DNA of 64,000 bases from Malaciobacter molluscorum LMG 25693 (GTDB lineage: Bacteria; Campylobacterota; Campylobacteria; Campylobacterales; Arcobacteraceae). The position numbers and the translations under genes were made by a program. Location: assembly GCF_003544935.1 (NCBI RefSeq), contig NZ_CP032098.1, positions 868,001-932,000 on the forward strand, given 5' to 3'. Positions 17,131 through 24,463 of the stretch are shown here, one piece after another (position 1 is the first letter of the stretch; every line of letters begins with the position of its first letter). The notes beneath the pieces are model-generated. The model was given only the letters and a program-made list of their open reading frames with translations. It ran no database searches and was not told where the DNA came from.

Positions 17131-18381
17131 ATGCTTTCAGAAATTAATGATTTTTTAAATAATCTAATTTGGGGTAATATTTTAATTTATTTACTTCCAT
17201 TATTAGGTATATTTTTTACAGTAAGTTCTAGGTTTGTACAATTTAGATATTTTTTTAAGATGTTCAATATTTTAAGAGATACAGTACATGATAAAGAGGG
17301 ACACATTAGTTCTTTCCAAGCACTTATGCTAAGTGTTGCTGGACGTGTTGGTGGTGGTAATATTGCAGGTGTTGCAGTTGCCATTACTTTAGGTGGACCA
17401 GGTGCAGTTTTTTGGATGTGGATAATTGGTTTGATTGGAATGAGTACCAGTTTTTTTGAGTGTTCTTTGGCACAACTTTATAAAGAAAAAGATGGTATTG
17501 ATTCTAATTTATATAGAGGTGGACCAGCTTATTATGTAACTAAAGCTTTAGGTCAAAGATGGTTAGGTATTATTATCTCTATTTTACTTATGATTACTTT
17601 TGGATTTGCATTTAATGCAACACAATCTTTTATTATTACAACTTCTTTTGAGTCTTCATTTTCAATTCCTACATGGATAACTGGGATTGCTTTAACTTTA
17701 GTTTTTGCATTTGCTGTATTTGGTGGAGTTAGAAGAATTACTAAAATATCTGAAGTTATTGTTCCTATTATGGCACTTGGATATTTATTAATTGCAATTG
17801 TAGTTATTGGACTTAATGCATCTGAAATTCCATCTTTAATATCTTTAATTGTAAAAGAGGCTTTTTCACCAAGTTCTGCAATTGCAGGTGGTTTAGGTGC
17901 AGTTATTTTACAAGGTGCAAAAAGAGGGATGTTCTCAAATGAAGCAGGACTTGGTTCAGCTCCAAATGTTGCAGCAGTAGCTTATGTTGCTCATCCAGTA
18001 CAACAAGGTATTGTTCAATCTTTCTCTGTATTTATTGATACAATTATTTTATGTTCTTGTACTGCTTTTATTATTCTTTTATCTGGCGTTTATACTCCTG
18101 GTATTTCTGGAGTTGATGGAGTTTTATTAACTCAAAACTCTTTAATTGAACATATTGGACCATTAGGCGGTTATTTTGTAACTATTGCACTATTTTTATT
18201 TGGTTTTTCTTCAATTTTATATAATTATTATTTAGCAGAAAACTCTTTAAATTTCTTCTCAAAAGGAAATAGATTATATTTTACATTATTTAGAATATTT
18301 GTTGCTGCACTTATTATTTGGGGTTCTTTACAAGATTTAGGTTCTATATTCTCATTTGCTGATTTATCCGATATTATGTAG
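17131..18381 (+). pseudogene. 5' part of an alanine/glycine:cation symporter gene, cut by the transposon
   Basis: 416 codons of an AGCS-family sodium:alanine/glycine symporter: GRVGGGNIAGVAVAITLGGPGAVFWMW, RGGPAYYVTKALG and GAKRGMFSNEAGLGSAPNVAA are family motifs. The protein stops at FADLSDIM, inside the last helices. The native gene ends at 18368 (GATTTATC); the final DIM-stop is encoded by the transposon's left end. The missing 68 codons are found intact in frame after the transposon at 22979-23183, so the original protein would have had 480 residues, normal for the family. The truncated product lacks its C-terminal helix and is probably inactive. Confidence 0.93.
18361..18368. repeat. Target site duplication, left copy
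   Basis: GATTTATC directly abuts the left inverted repeat and is repeated at 22971-22978. Eight bp is the duplication size known for the IS1595 family. Confidence 0.9.
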
Positions 18382-18392
18382 CAAATGCACAA
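18369..18392 (+). repeat. Left terminal inverted repeat
   Basis: Begins CGATATTATGTAGCAAAT; 23 of 24 bp match the complement of the right end at 22947-22970. The single difference is the T at position 18 (C in the other end). Similarity stops after position 24. Confidence 0.93.
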
Positions 18393-18407
18393 AAATATCA
18401 AAAAAAT

Positions 18408-18632
18408 TTATAGCTTAATTTTTGTATGATTTTTTAAAGATTTTTTCTTAGTAATTAGAAGTTCATCTCCATCATCTAAATCGTAATCATCATAAATCTT
18501 TTCAAGAACCAAAGTAGATACTTGTTCTGTAATATCTATTTCTGATTCTAAGAATTCATCCTCTGTATAAGTACAGAGTGTTATTTTGTGAGTTTGTTTG
18601 TTATATTCAATGGTTCTAGTTTTATTGTTCAC
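18408..18632 (-). CDS. Small acidic protein, last passenger gene
   Basis: 74 residues, acidic in the centre (YTEDEFLESEIDITEQ, YDDYDLDDGDE) with a basic end. No known domain. The start overlaps the HNH endonuclease gene by 11 bp, so it is coupled to it and could be an inhibitor or partner, but nothing in the sequence proves this. It ends only 16 bp inside the left inverted repeat. Confidence 0.6.
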   Translation of the reverse strand: MNNKTRTIEYNKQTHKITLCTYTEDEFLESEIDITEQVSTLVLEKIYDDYDLDDGDELLITKKKSLKNHTKIKL

Positions 18633-19404
18633 TACAAAAACTCAAATCTGTATTTATGTAATTTTTCAACTCTTCAAATGATAAATAATTTGTTCTTCTT
18701 TTATGTATCATTCTATGACAATTTGGACATACTGGAATAACATTATCTAGTGCTTCTTCAATTGTTTTTTCTAATTCATTTTCATCAAACATGAAAACTG
18801 GTTTTTGGTGATGTATTTCTATAAATCCTTTCCCAAAATCTCCATAAAAATCTTCAAAATCAAAGCAACAAGCTTTACATTTTATTCTTCCATCTTTAGT
18901 ATAATATTCAATTGCCATATTTCTTAACTTATTTGAACGTTTATAAGATTTTGTTTCAATAATTTTATTTTGCCCCTCCGCAATAGTAATATTTTCATCT
19001 AGAAATTTAATTTTTTTATTTTTATTATCAGGCAAATTCATACTTTTAAAACTTTCAATCATATCATTAAAATTAAAGTCATTTGTAAATAGATATTGCA
19101 CAAATTCATAATTATCTTTCAAAAATTGTTTACCTTTATCTGTAATAAACAAAGGTTTATTTCGTCCACTTTCTCTATAAATAAATCCATTTTTAACAAA
19201 TGGTCTTTCAGTACCAGTTAAATTTCTTACAATTTGAGAAAATTTATCATCTGTTCGGTTATCTAATATATCTAAGTCCTCACCTTTTGGATTTAAAAGA
19301 TTACGAAGTAGTTTTGATAGTTCTGTTGTTGTAATTGCACCATTTTTTAAATTTATTAAGTAAAGTGAAGGAAGCTGTAAGTCTTCTTCTAATATTCTTG
19401 TCAT
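18622..19404 (-). CDS. Winged-helix HNH endonuclease, probable restriction enzyme
   Basis: 260 residues. The N-terminal half (about 1-95) is a winged-helix DNA-binding domain of the type seen in Mrr-like and other restriction enzymes (TTTELSKLL, DKFSQIVRNL, FITDKGKQFL). The C-terminal half is an HNH nuclease with zinc-binding pairs CKAC (176-179) and CPNC (226-229), catalytic HH at 198-199 and a final H234. It lies downstream of an adenine methyltransferase in the same direction, the expected arrangement of a type II restriction-modification pair. The same winged-helix domain exists as a separate gene next to it. Recognition sequence unknown. Confidence 0.85.
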   Translation of the reverse strand: MTRILEEDLQLPSLYLINLKNGAITTTELSKLLRNLLNPKGEDLDILDNRTDDKFSQIVRNLTGTERPFVKNGFIYRESGRNKPLFITDKGKQFLKDNYEFVQYLFTNDFNFNDMIESFKSMNLPDNKNKKIKFLDENITIAEGQNKIIETKSYKRSNKLRNMAIEYYTKDGRIKCKACCFDFEDFYGDFGKGFIEIHHQKPVFMFDENELEKTIEEALDNVIPVCPNCHRMIHKRRTNYLSFEELKNYINTDLSFCSEQ

Positions 19405-19416
19405 AATAAACCCTAT

Positions 19417-19728
19417 TTATTGTATTGATTGAAGGTATTGCTTACCTTTTTCTGTTATTGTAAAACTTCCACTTTGTCCTTTTGATGAAGGTGGAGTATA
19501 TTGAGCATGACCTAATTCATTAAATGTGTCATGAGATTTTAGATTTCTTACAATTTGAGAAAATTTAGAATCACTTCTATCTTTTAAAATTACTAAATCT
19601 TCTTTTGAAGGTTTCATCACTACTGTTAATTTTTGAATTAAATCAGTTGTTGTTAAAGTATTATTAGTTGCTGTATTTAATAGCTTTAATGTCGGTATTA
19701 TTAAATCATTTTCACTTATTCTTGGCAT
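19417..19728 (-). CDS. Free winged-helix protein, paralogue of the endonuclease N-terminus
   Basis: 103 residues from ATG 19728, which has AAGGAG just upstream; the longer frame to 19758 overlaps the ribosome site. It aligns along its whole length with the endonuclease N-terminus: ISENDLIIPTLKLLN/ILEEDLQLPSLYLIN, SKFSQIVRNL/DKFSQIVRNL, FTITEKGKQYL/LFITDKGKQFL. It lacks a nuclease domain. It sits between methyltransferase and endonuclease genes, so it may help target recognition, form heterodimers with the nuclease, or regulate expression. Confidence 0.8.
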   Translation of the reverse strand: MPRISENDLIIPTLKLLNTATNNTLTTTDLIQKLTVVMKPSKEDLVILKDRSDSKFSQIVRNLKSHDTFNELGHAQYTPPSSKGQSGSFTITEKGKQYLQSIQ

Positions 19729-19761
19729 TATAACTCCTTTTAGGATATATAATACCAAGAA

Positions 19762-20919
19762 TTAATTTATTTTATAATTTGTTATTAATAAATGTTCAAC
19801 ATTTTTATCATTTCTATTTTGAAAACTAACTAAATATTTTTTATCAAAAGAAGTCATATAAATTCCTTCTTTATTGTATAGCTCGTAAATAAAATCAGTA
19901 TTTTTAATAACCATCATCCAATTAGCTTTACAATCGTTTATTAAGTAGTTTGCTAACCTTGATTGGTCATTTCTAGTAAATTCATTTTGAGCATAAGTAC
20001 TAAATTCACTATCATATGGTGGGTCTAAAAAAATGAAGTCATCTTTTTTTGGTTTATTTTTTTTGAAAAAATCTTCAAAATCTAAATTATCAATTGTAGT
20101 TTTATTTAAATGCTCTACTAATTCTTCTGTTTTTAAATAATCTACTTTTTTTGATAAGTTTTTTCTGTTATAGCCTATACCACCATAAGGAACATTAAAA
20201 CCACCACTTTTGTTATATCTAAACATACCACTATACGCAAAATTTCTAATAAAGAAAAATATTGCAACTGCAAAACTATGTTCTATATTATATTTTTCAA
20301 TATTATTATATAAATATCTAAAGTGCATATAAAAAGCACTTTTTAAAGCACTTTCCATATTGTCTAATATATCATTATCAGGAAGTTTACCTTTTTCAAG
20401 TTCAATTTTTTTCATTCTTTTCATTTTATTATTAATATTTTTTCTTATTTCTTTCAAAAAATTTTCTATATTAACATTAAAATTTGTATCAAACATTCCA
20501 TTGAATTCATCATGATGTTTTAAAACAAATGAAGTCACCCAGTTTTTAACTTTATCATCATCAATTTCATTTTCAGAAAACTGTTTATATTTTTGTATAA
20601 AATCTTTATCATTATTAATAATTATATTTTGTAATAGTTCCCAATTATGTATCATTTCATTAACAACATTAAAAAATTTATCATCTTGAGTAGATATAGC
20701 ATTGTATAAATTAATTAATTCATGTGATTTGTCATTAATAAACATTTCATTAGCATTAAGTGAAAAATATACCGCTCCCCCACCAATAAAAGGCTCATAA
20801 TAATTATTTATCTTTTTAGGTAAGCATGGATGTATATATTTAAGTTCTTGTTCTTTACCACCCGCCCATTTTAGAATGGGAGACAATCTATTCTCTTTTG
20901 TTTTTATTGTTGCTACCAT
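19762..20919 (-). CDS. Dam-like (D12 class) DNA adenine methyltransferase
   Basis: 385 residues. N-terminal LSPILKWAGGKEQEL and PFIGGGAVYF (motif I, 43-52), catalytic DPPYD at 299-303, and SGMFRYNKSGGFNVPYGG identify the N6-adenine methyltransferase D12/Dam class, which transfers methyl from S-adenosylmethionine. Dam itself is about 280 residues; this protein has a helical insertion of roughly 100 residues around 75-185, so the recognised site may differ from GATC. AGAGGG precedes the ATG. It is first in the leftward passenger operon and would protect DNA from the adjacent HNH enzyme. Confidence 0.92.
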   Translation of the reverse strand: MVATIKTKENRLSPILKWAGGKEQELKYIHPCLPKKINNYYEPFIGGGAVYFSLNANEMFINDKSHELINLYNAISTQDDKFFNVVNEMIHNWELLQNIIINNDKDFIQKYKQFSENEIDDDKVKNWVTSFVLKHHDEFNGMFDTNFNVNIENFLKEIRKNINNKMKRMKKIELEKGKLPDNDILDNMESALKSAFYMHFRYLYNNIEKYNIEHSFAVAIFFFIRNFAYSGMFRYNKSGGFNVPYGGIGYNRKNLSKKVDYLKTEELVEHLNKTTIDNLDFEDFFKKNKPKKDDFIFLDPPYDSEFSTYAQNEFTRNDQSRLANYLINDCKANWMMVIKNTDFIYELYNKEGIYMTSFDKKYLVSFQNRNDKNVEHLLITNYKIN

Positions 20920-20941
20920 AATACCCTCTTTAAAATAATAT

Positions 20942-20989
20942 CATATTGTAATCTAAGTATTTAATTTATAGATTATTTATTACAATATG
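20942..20989. repeat. Long inverted repeat upstream of the methyltransferase gene
   Basis: CATATTGTAAT (20942-20952) is perfectly inverted as ATTACAATATG (20979-20989), with further inner pairing CTA/TAG. It lies between the regulator gene and the methyltransferase start and could be an operator pair or an RNA hairpin. It has no T run, so a terminator role is less likely. Confidence 0.55.
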
Positions 20990-21040
20990 TAATAAATTTC
21001 TTATTGCCATTTAAAAAAATAAAATAATACCTAAACCTTA

Positions 21041-21259
21041 TCATATTTCCAAATTTAGATTTTTAACCCCAAGTGCTTTCATACATTTTAGAAAAAACAC
21101 TGCATTAAAACCACCTCTACTCATTTTATTATTAAATGATAGTTCGGTTAAATCTTCCCCATAAGGCTTTAATCTTTCAACTAAATCTTTAACTTTTAAA
21201 CCTCTTCTTTGAAGTTCTGATTTAATAAGTCTTTTAGGTAAATCGTCAATGTTTTCCAA
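21041..21259 (-). CDS. DUF6471-like small HTH protein, probable passenger regulator
   Basis: 72 residues. The sequence (LPKRLIKSELQRRGLKVKDLVERL ... LSFNNKMSRGGFNAVFFLKCMKALGV) looks like a compact phage-repressor-type helix-turn-helix, matching the DUF6471 family as I remember it. It is divergent from the transposase gene; the shared control region carries two -35 boxes facing away from two 12-bp direct repeats. It may repress the transposase and its own operon or act as the controller of the methyltransferase/nuclease genes. DNA binding is inferred. Confidence 0.7.
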   Translation of the reverse strand: MENIDDLPKRLIKSELQRRGLKVKDLVERLKPYGEDLTELSFNNKMSRGGFNAVFFLKCMKALGVKNLNLEI

Positions 21260-21289
21260 AAATCAACCTTAATTTTTATTCTTACTAGT

Positions 21290-21397
21290 ATTTTATCTAA
21301 AATTATATTTATTGTCAATATTAATTATAAATATATACATTAATAATTATAAATAAATACTTTACCTATTGACAAATATAATCATTTTCGATATAAT
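21290..21397. promoter_or_regulatory. Divergent promoters with two direct repeats between them
   Basis: Rightward: TTGACA (21369-21374), 17-bp spacer, TATAAT (21392-21397), serving the transposase. Leftward: TTGACA (complement of 21313-21318), 17-bp spacer, TAAAAT (complement of 21290-21295), serving the DUF6471-like gene. Between the two -35 boxes TAATTATAAATA occurs at 21322-21333 and 21344-21355, 22 bp apart (two helical turns), a likely binding site for a regulator controlling both directions. Confidence 0.7.
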
Positions 21398-21427
21398 TTA
21401 AAATAAATAAAACATAAGGAACAAAAA

Positions 21428-22444
21428 ATGGCACAACATTTTCTACTATCAGCAAAAGCAAGAGAGTTATCAATGGTAAAAATTATGATGATGTCAGATA
21501 TGGAAGCCTTTGAAATGTTTAAAAATGTTAGATGGAGTTCAACAAATGGTGAACCAGTTTGTCCTTGTTGTGGAAGCTTAGAAAAACATTACTTTTTAAA
21601 AACAAGATTTCAATACCGATGTAAAGAGTGTTTTCATACTTTTAGTGTAACAAGTGGAACTATCTTTGCTAGTCATAAAAAACCTTTACAAATTTACCTT
21701 TTAGCAATTGTTTTATTTACTAATGCTGTAAAAAGTATTAGTGCCTTACAGTTATCAAGAGATTTAGATGTTCAATATAAAACAGCTTGGGTTTTATCTC
21801 ATAAAATTAGAGAATCTTTAATGGATTATAATAGTGATGAAAAGTTTGAGGGAACTTGTGAAATGGATGGTGTTTATGTTAATCATTATGTTAGACCTAA
21901 AAATCAATTAGATAAAAGAGTTGATAGAAGAAAAGTTCATAAACCAAATAAAAGAGTTATTATTTCTTTAAGACAAAGAGCAGATGAAAAAAGTGAATTT
22001 GTTGGAGCAGTTAAAACTAAAACTTTTGTTTTAAAATCTGAAAACTCAAAAGAAGTTAGAGAAATTGCCTATAAACATATAAAATCAGGTTCAAGTATCC
22101 ATACTGATGAATCAAATGCTTATGATGATTTAACAGCTCATTATGATATGAACAGAGTTAACCATCAAATTGAATATTCAGGTATCTATGGAGAGAACAA
22201 TAACCAAAGTGAATCTTATAATGCAAGATTTAGAAGAATGCAATATGGTCAATGTCATAAAATTGGAAATTTATATTTATCTAATTATGCCAATGAAATT
22301 GCATATAGAGAAGATACAAGAAGAATGAATAATAAAGCTATCTTTGATGATATTTTATCTAAATGTTTAAGTTCTTTAGTATCTAATGAGTTTTGTGGGT
22401 ACTGGCAAGGAAATAAAAGAGTTGCTGAAAGATTAGGAGCTTAA
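21428..22444 (+). CDS. IS1595-family (ISXO2-like) transposase
   Basis: 338 residues. N-terminal zinc ribbon CPCC-x19-CKEC (about 39-66), then the family helix region FASHKKPLQIYLLAIVLFTNAVKSISALQLSRDL, and an ISXO2-like DDE domain with CEMDGVYVNHYV (first Asp), SSIHTDESNAYDD (second Asp) and GENNNQSESYNARFRRMQYG (final Asn/Glu region). It cuts and joins the element ends. Length and motifs look intact. Its 3' end overlaps the convergent accessory gene by 4 bp. Confidence 0.95.
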   Translation: MAQHFLLSAKARELSMVKIMMMSDMEAFEMFKNVRWSSTNGEPVCPCCGSLEKHYFLKTRFQYRCKECFHTFSVTSGTIFASHKKPLQIYLLAIVLFTNAVKSISALQLSRDLDVQYKTAWVLSHKIRESLMDYNSDEKFEGTCEMDGVYVNHYVRPKNQLDKRVDRRKVHKPNKRVIISLRQRADEKSEFVGAVKTKTFVLKSENSKEVREIAYKHIKSGSSIHTDESNAYDDLTAHYDMNRVNHQIEYSGIYGENNNQSESYNARFRRMQYGQCHKIGNLYLSNYANEIAYREDTRRMNNKAIFDDILSKCLSSLVSNEFCGYWQGNKRVAERLGA

Positions 22445-22884
22445 TTTAACTTTTTAATCTTCCAAGTAATCACTAATCCCTCTTTACTAACCCTTTGAAC
22501 TAAATTATCTTTTTCAAGATTATTAAGAGCTGAGATTATAGCTTTTCTAAAAGACCTAGTTTCATAATCATTTTCAAAGAATAAACCTTTTTTAGAAGCA
22601 ACAATATCACTTAAGTCATCAGTTCTTATTGGCTCACTTTTAACTCTTAAAGTATCAAGTATTAAAATCTTAGCTTCACCATTATTAAAGTAAGTATTTC
22701 TTCTATGCTTATTAACAATTTTTGTAGAATCAAATTTATAATCAGGTTCAAAAATTCTTATAGTTGCATCAATAGTAGCTAAATCTTTATCTAAAGAGGT
22801 AATTAGTTGTTTGTAATGTCTAATAGAACCTAAGAGTTCTCCTCTTTTTGTTGTTAGTGCTGAAATAACATGAGTGTCTGCCAT
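22441..22884 (-). CDS. Transposon accessory protein (coiled coil plus winged helix)
   Basis: 147 residues starting MADTHVISALTTKRGELLGSI. An N-terminal coiled coil (about 10-45) is followed by a winged-helix-like C-terminus (ILDTLRVKSEPIRTDDLSDIV, FRKAIISALNNLEKDNLVQRV). Proteins with this start are, to my knowledge, widespread hypothetical proteins found next to IS1595-type transposases, so it is probably a transposition helper or end-binding protein. It is convergent with the transposase and its promoter must lie within 90 bp of the right end. Confidence 0.8.
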   Translation of the reverse strand: MADTHVISALTTKRGELLGSIRHYKQLITSLDKDLATIDATIRIFEPDYKFDSTKIVNKHRRNTYFNNGEAKILILDTLRVKSEPIRTDDLSDIVASKKGLFFENDYETRSFRKAIISALNNLEKDNLVQRVSKEGLVITWKIKKLN

Positions 22885-22946
22885 TTTTTACTCCTTTAAA
22901 TTATAAAAATCAAAAGAAATTTTAGCCGAAAATTAGGTTGAAAGTC

Positions 22947-22970
22947 TTGTGCGTTTGCTACATAATATCG
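22947..22970 (-). repeat. Right terminal inverted repeat
   Basis: Ends TTTGCTACATAATATCG and pairs with 18369-18392 at 23 of 24 positions. Confidence 0.93.
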
Positions 22971-22978
22971 GATTTATC
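22971..22978. repeat. Target site duplication, right copy
   Basis: GATTTATC, identical to 18361-18368, directly after the right inverted repeat. Confidence 0.9.
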
Positions 22979-23183
22979 AATGGGATTATTAGCTGTTATT
23001 AATATGCTTGTAATTGCAATATTATATAAACCTGTATTAAAACTTATCAAAGGTTATGATAGACAAGTAAAAGAGGGTAAAGTTCCAGTATTAAGATACA
23101 ATGATTATCATGAGTTTAATATTGATAAAAAAATCTGGAAAGAAATCGTTGATAATATTAACGATAAAAAAAATGAAGAGTAA
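22979..23183 (+). pseudogene. 3' remnant of the alanine/glycine:cation symporter gene
   Basis: These 68 codons (MGLLAVINMLVIAILYKPV and onward, ending NINDKKNEE) are the missing last helix and cytoplasmic tail of the AGCS symporter. Joining 18368 to 22979 restores GAT-TTA-TCA-ATG in frame. A frame can be opened within the transposon end at 22938, giving 81 codons, but its first residues are encoded by the inverted repeat, so it is not a separate gene. The reading frame is undamaged, which suggests a recent insertion. Confidence 0.92.
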
Positions 23184-23203
23184 GAGTTTTCTCTCTTGCT
23201 TTT
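23180..23203 (+). terminator. Original terminator of the symporter gene
   Basis: GTAAGAG (23180-23186) pairs with CTCTTGC (23193-23199, one wobble), followed by TTTT, at the end of the remnant. Confidence 0.55.
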
Positions 23204-23326
23204 CAATATTTGAATAACTACTTTTTCTACTAATATAACATATAAAATTATAATATTTTTTTTATTTTTGATATTAATTATTAAAAATTTGTTACAATAG
23301 CATACTTTTTATAATCAAGGATTTTT

Positions 23327-24463
23327 ATGTTTACAAAAGAAGGAATACCTTTTTTTACAATTATTATGCCTTTTTTATTTGTAATTTTTATCTCTTTTTT
23401 TTCAACTTCATATTATTTAAAATTATCTGATGAGAATTTTTATGAAGATTTAAACCAGTATAAAGAAATATATAAAAATCAAAATAAAACAAAACAAGAG
23501 ATAAAAAGAATAACAAATGATTTAATAAATAAGCATAAAAATAGACAAAAAAGATTTAAAAATTTTATGATGTTATTAACTCAAATAGTAGTAATAACAA
23601 TTGCTATTTTTTCTTTTTTAATGGTTTCTATTATAAATGATTTAGTAAAAAAATATAAAATGCAAGTTTTAAATAAAGAGCAAAAGTTAGAAAAATTAAA
23701 CTCAACATTAGCACAAAAAGTAAACTTTGGTATAGAAGAAGCAAAAAGAAAAGATAAAACTATTTTAGAACAGTCAAGACTTGCAAGAATGGGAACTATG
23801 CTTAGTATGATTGCTCATCAATGGAGACAACCATTAACTCAATTATCTGTGATTTTAATGGAATTAGAAGTTGCAACGAGATTAAAAAAAGTAAATGATA
23901 AACACATTTTAGACTCTGTTGAAAAAAGTGATAAAATGATAGAGTTTATGTCAAATACAATAGATGATTTTAGGAATTTTTATAAACCAAATAAGAAGAA
24001 AGAGCATTTTTATGTAATGGATGCTTGTAATAAAGCTATAAATCTAATAAATGCAACATTAAAACATAATTCAACAAAATTAAATATTGAAAATAAAAAT
24101 GATAAATTAATTTATGGTTATGCAAGTGAGTATTCTCAAGTAATTTTAAATCTTTTATCAAATGCAAGTGATATTTTAATTGAAAGAAAGATTAAAAATG
24201 CAAAAATTGATTTGATAATTGAAAGTACAAATGATAGTAGTATTGTAACTATAAAAGATAATGCAGGTGGAATAAAAGAAGATAATTTGGATTTAGTTTT
24301 TGATCCATATTATACTACAAAAGATTCTTCCAAAGGTACAGGTTTGGGGTTATACATTTCTAAACTTATTATAGAAAAAAATATGCATGGACATTTAGAA
24401 GTTTCAAATAGTAGTGAAGGTGCTGTTTTTAAAATTTCAATAATGGATGAAAAAAATGGATGA
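23327..24463 (+). CDS. Sensor histidine kinase
   Basis: 378 residues. Two membrane helices (about 9-30 and 80-103) enclose a short periplasmic segment of about 48 residues, too small for a large ligand domain. A coiled coil leads to the dimerisation helix with phosphorylated H164 in SMIAHQWRQPL, then the ATP-binding domain with N box (LNLLSNASDIL), G1 (IKDNAGGI) and G2 (SKGTGLGLYI). The IAHQWRQPL type is very common in Campylobacterota. The end overlaps the response regulator gene, so they form a two-component pair. Signal unknown. Confidence 0.93.
   Translation: MFTKEGIPFFTIIMPFLFVIFISFFSTSYYLKLSDENFYEDLNQYKEIYKNQNKTKQEIKRITNDLINKHKNRQKRFKNFMMLLTQIVVITIAIFSFLMVSIINDLVKKYKMQVLNKEQKLEKLNSTLAQKVNFGIEEAKRKDKTILEQSRLARMGTMLSMIAHQWRQPLTQLSVILMELEVATRLKKVNDKHILDSVEKSDKMIEFMSNTIDDFRNFYKPNKKKEHFYVMDACNKAINLINATLKHNSTKLNIENKNDKLIYGYASEYSQVILNLLSNASDILIERKIKNAKIDLIIESTNDSSIVTIKDNAGGIKEDNLDLVFDPYYTTKDSSKGTGLGLYISKLIIEKNMHGHLEVSNSSEGAVFKISIMDEKNG

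Larger units (their letters stand above)
18369..22970. mobile_element. IS1595-family transposon carrying restriction-modification-like cargo
   Basis: A 4602-bp insertion bounded by 24-bp inverted repeats with one mismatch (18369-18392 and 22947-22970) and an 8-bp target duplication GATTTATC. It contains an ISXO2/IS1595-type transposase (rightward), a convergent accessory gene common next to such transposases, and five leftward passenger genes: a small DUF6471-like regulator, an adenine methyltransferase, a free winged-helix protein, a winged-helix HNH endonuclease and a 74-residue protein. Removing it and one target copy restores the symporter frame exactly. IS1595 elements with passenger genes are known; I do not know of one described with this cargo. 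Confidence 0.93.

Noticed and set aside
22938-23183. Independent 81-residue membrane protein
   Set aside because: Its first residues are coded by the transposon's right inverted repeat; from 22979 it is the tail of the interrupted symporter.
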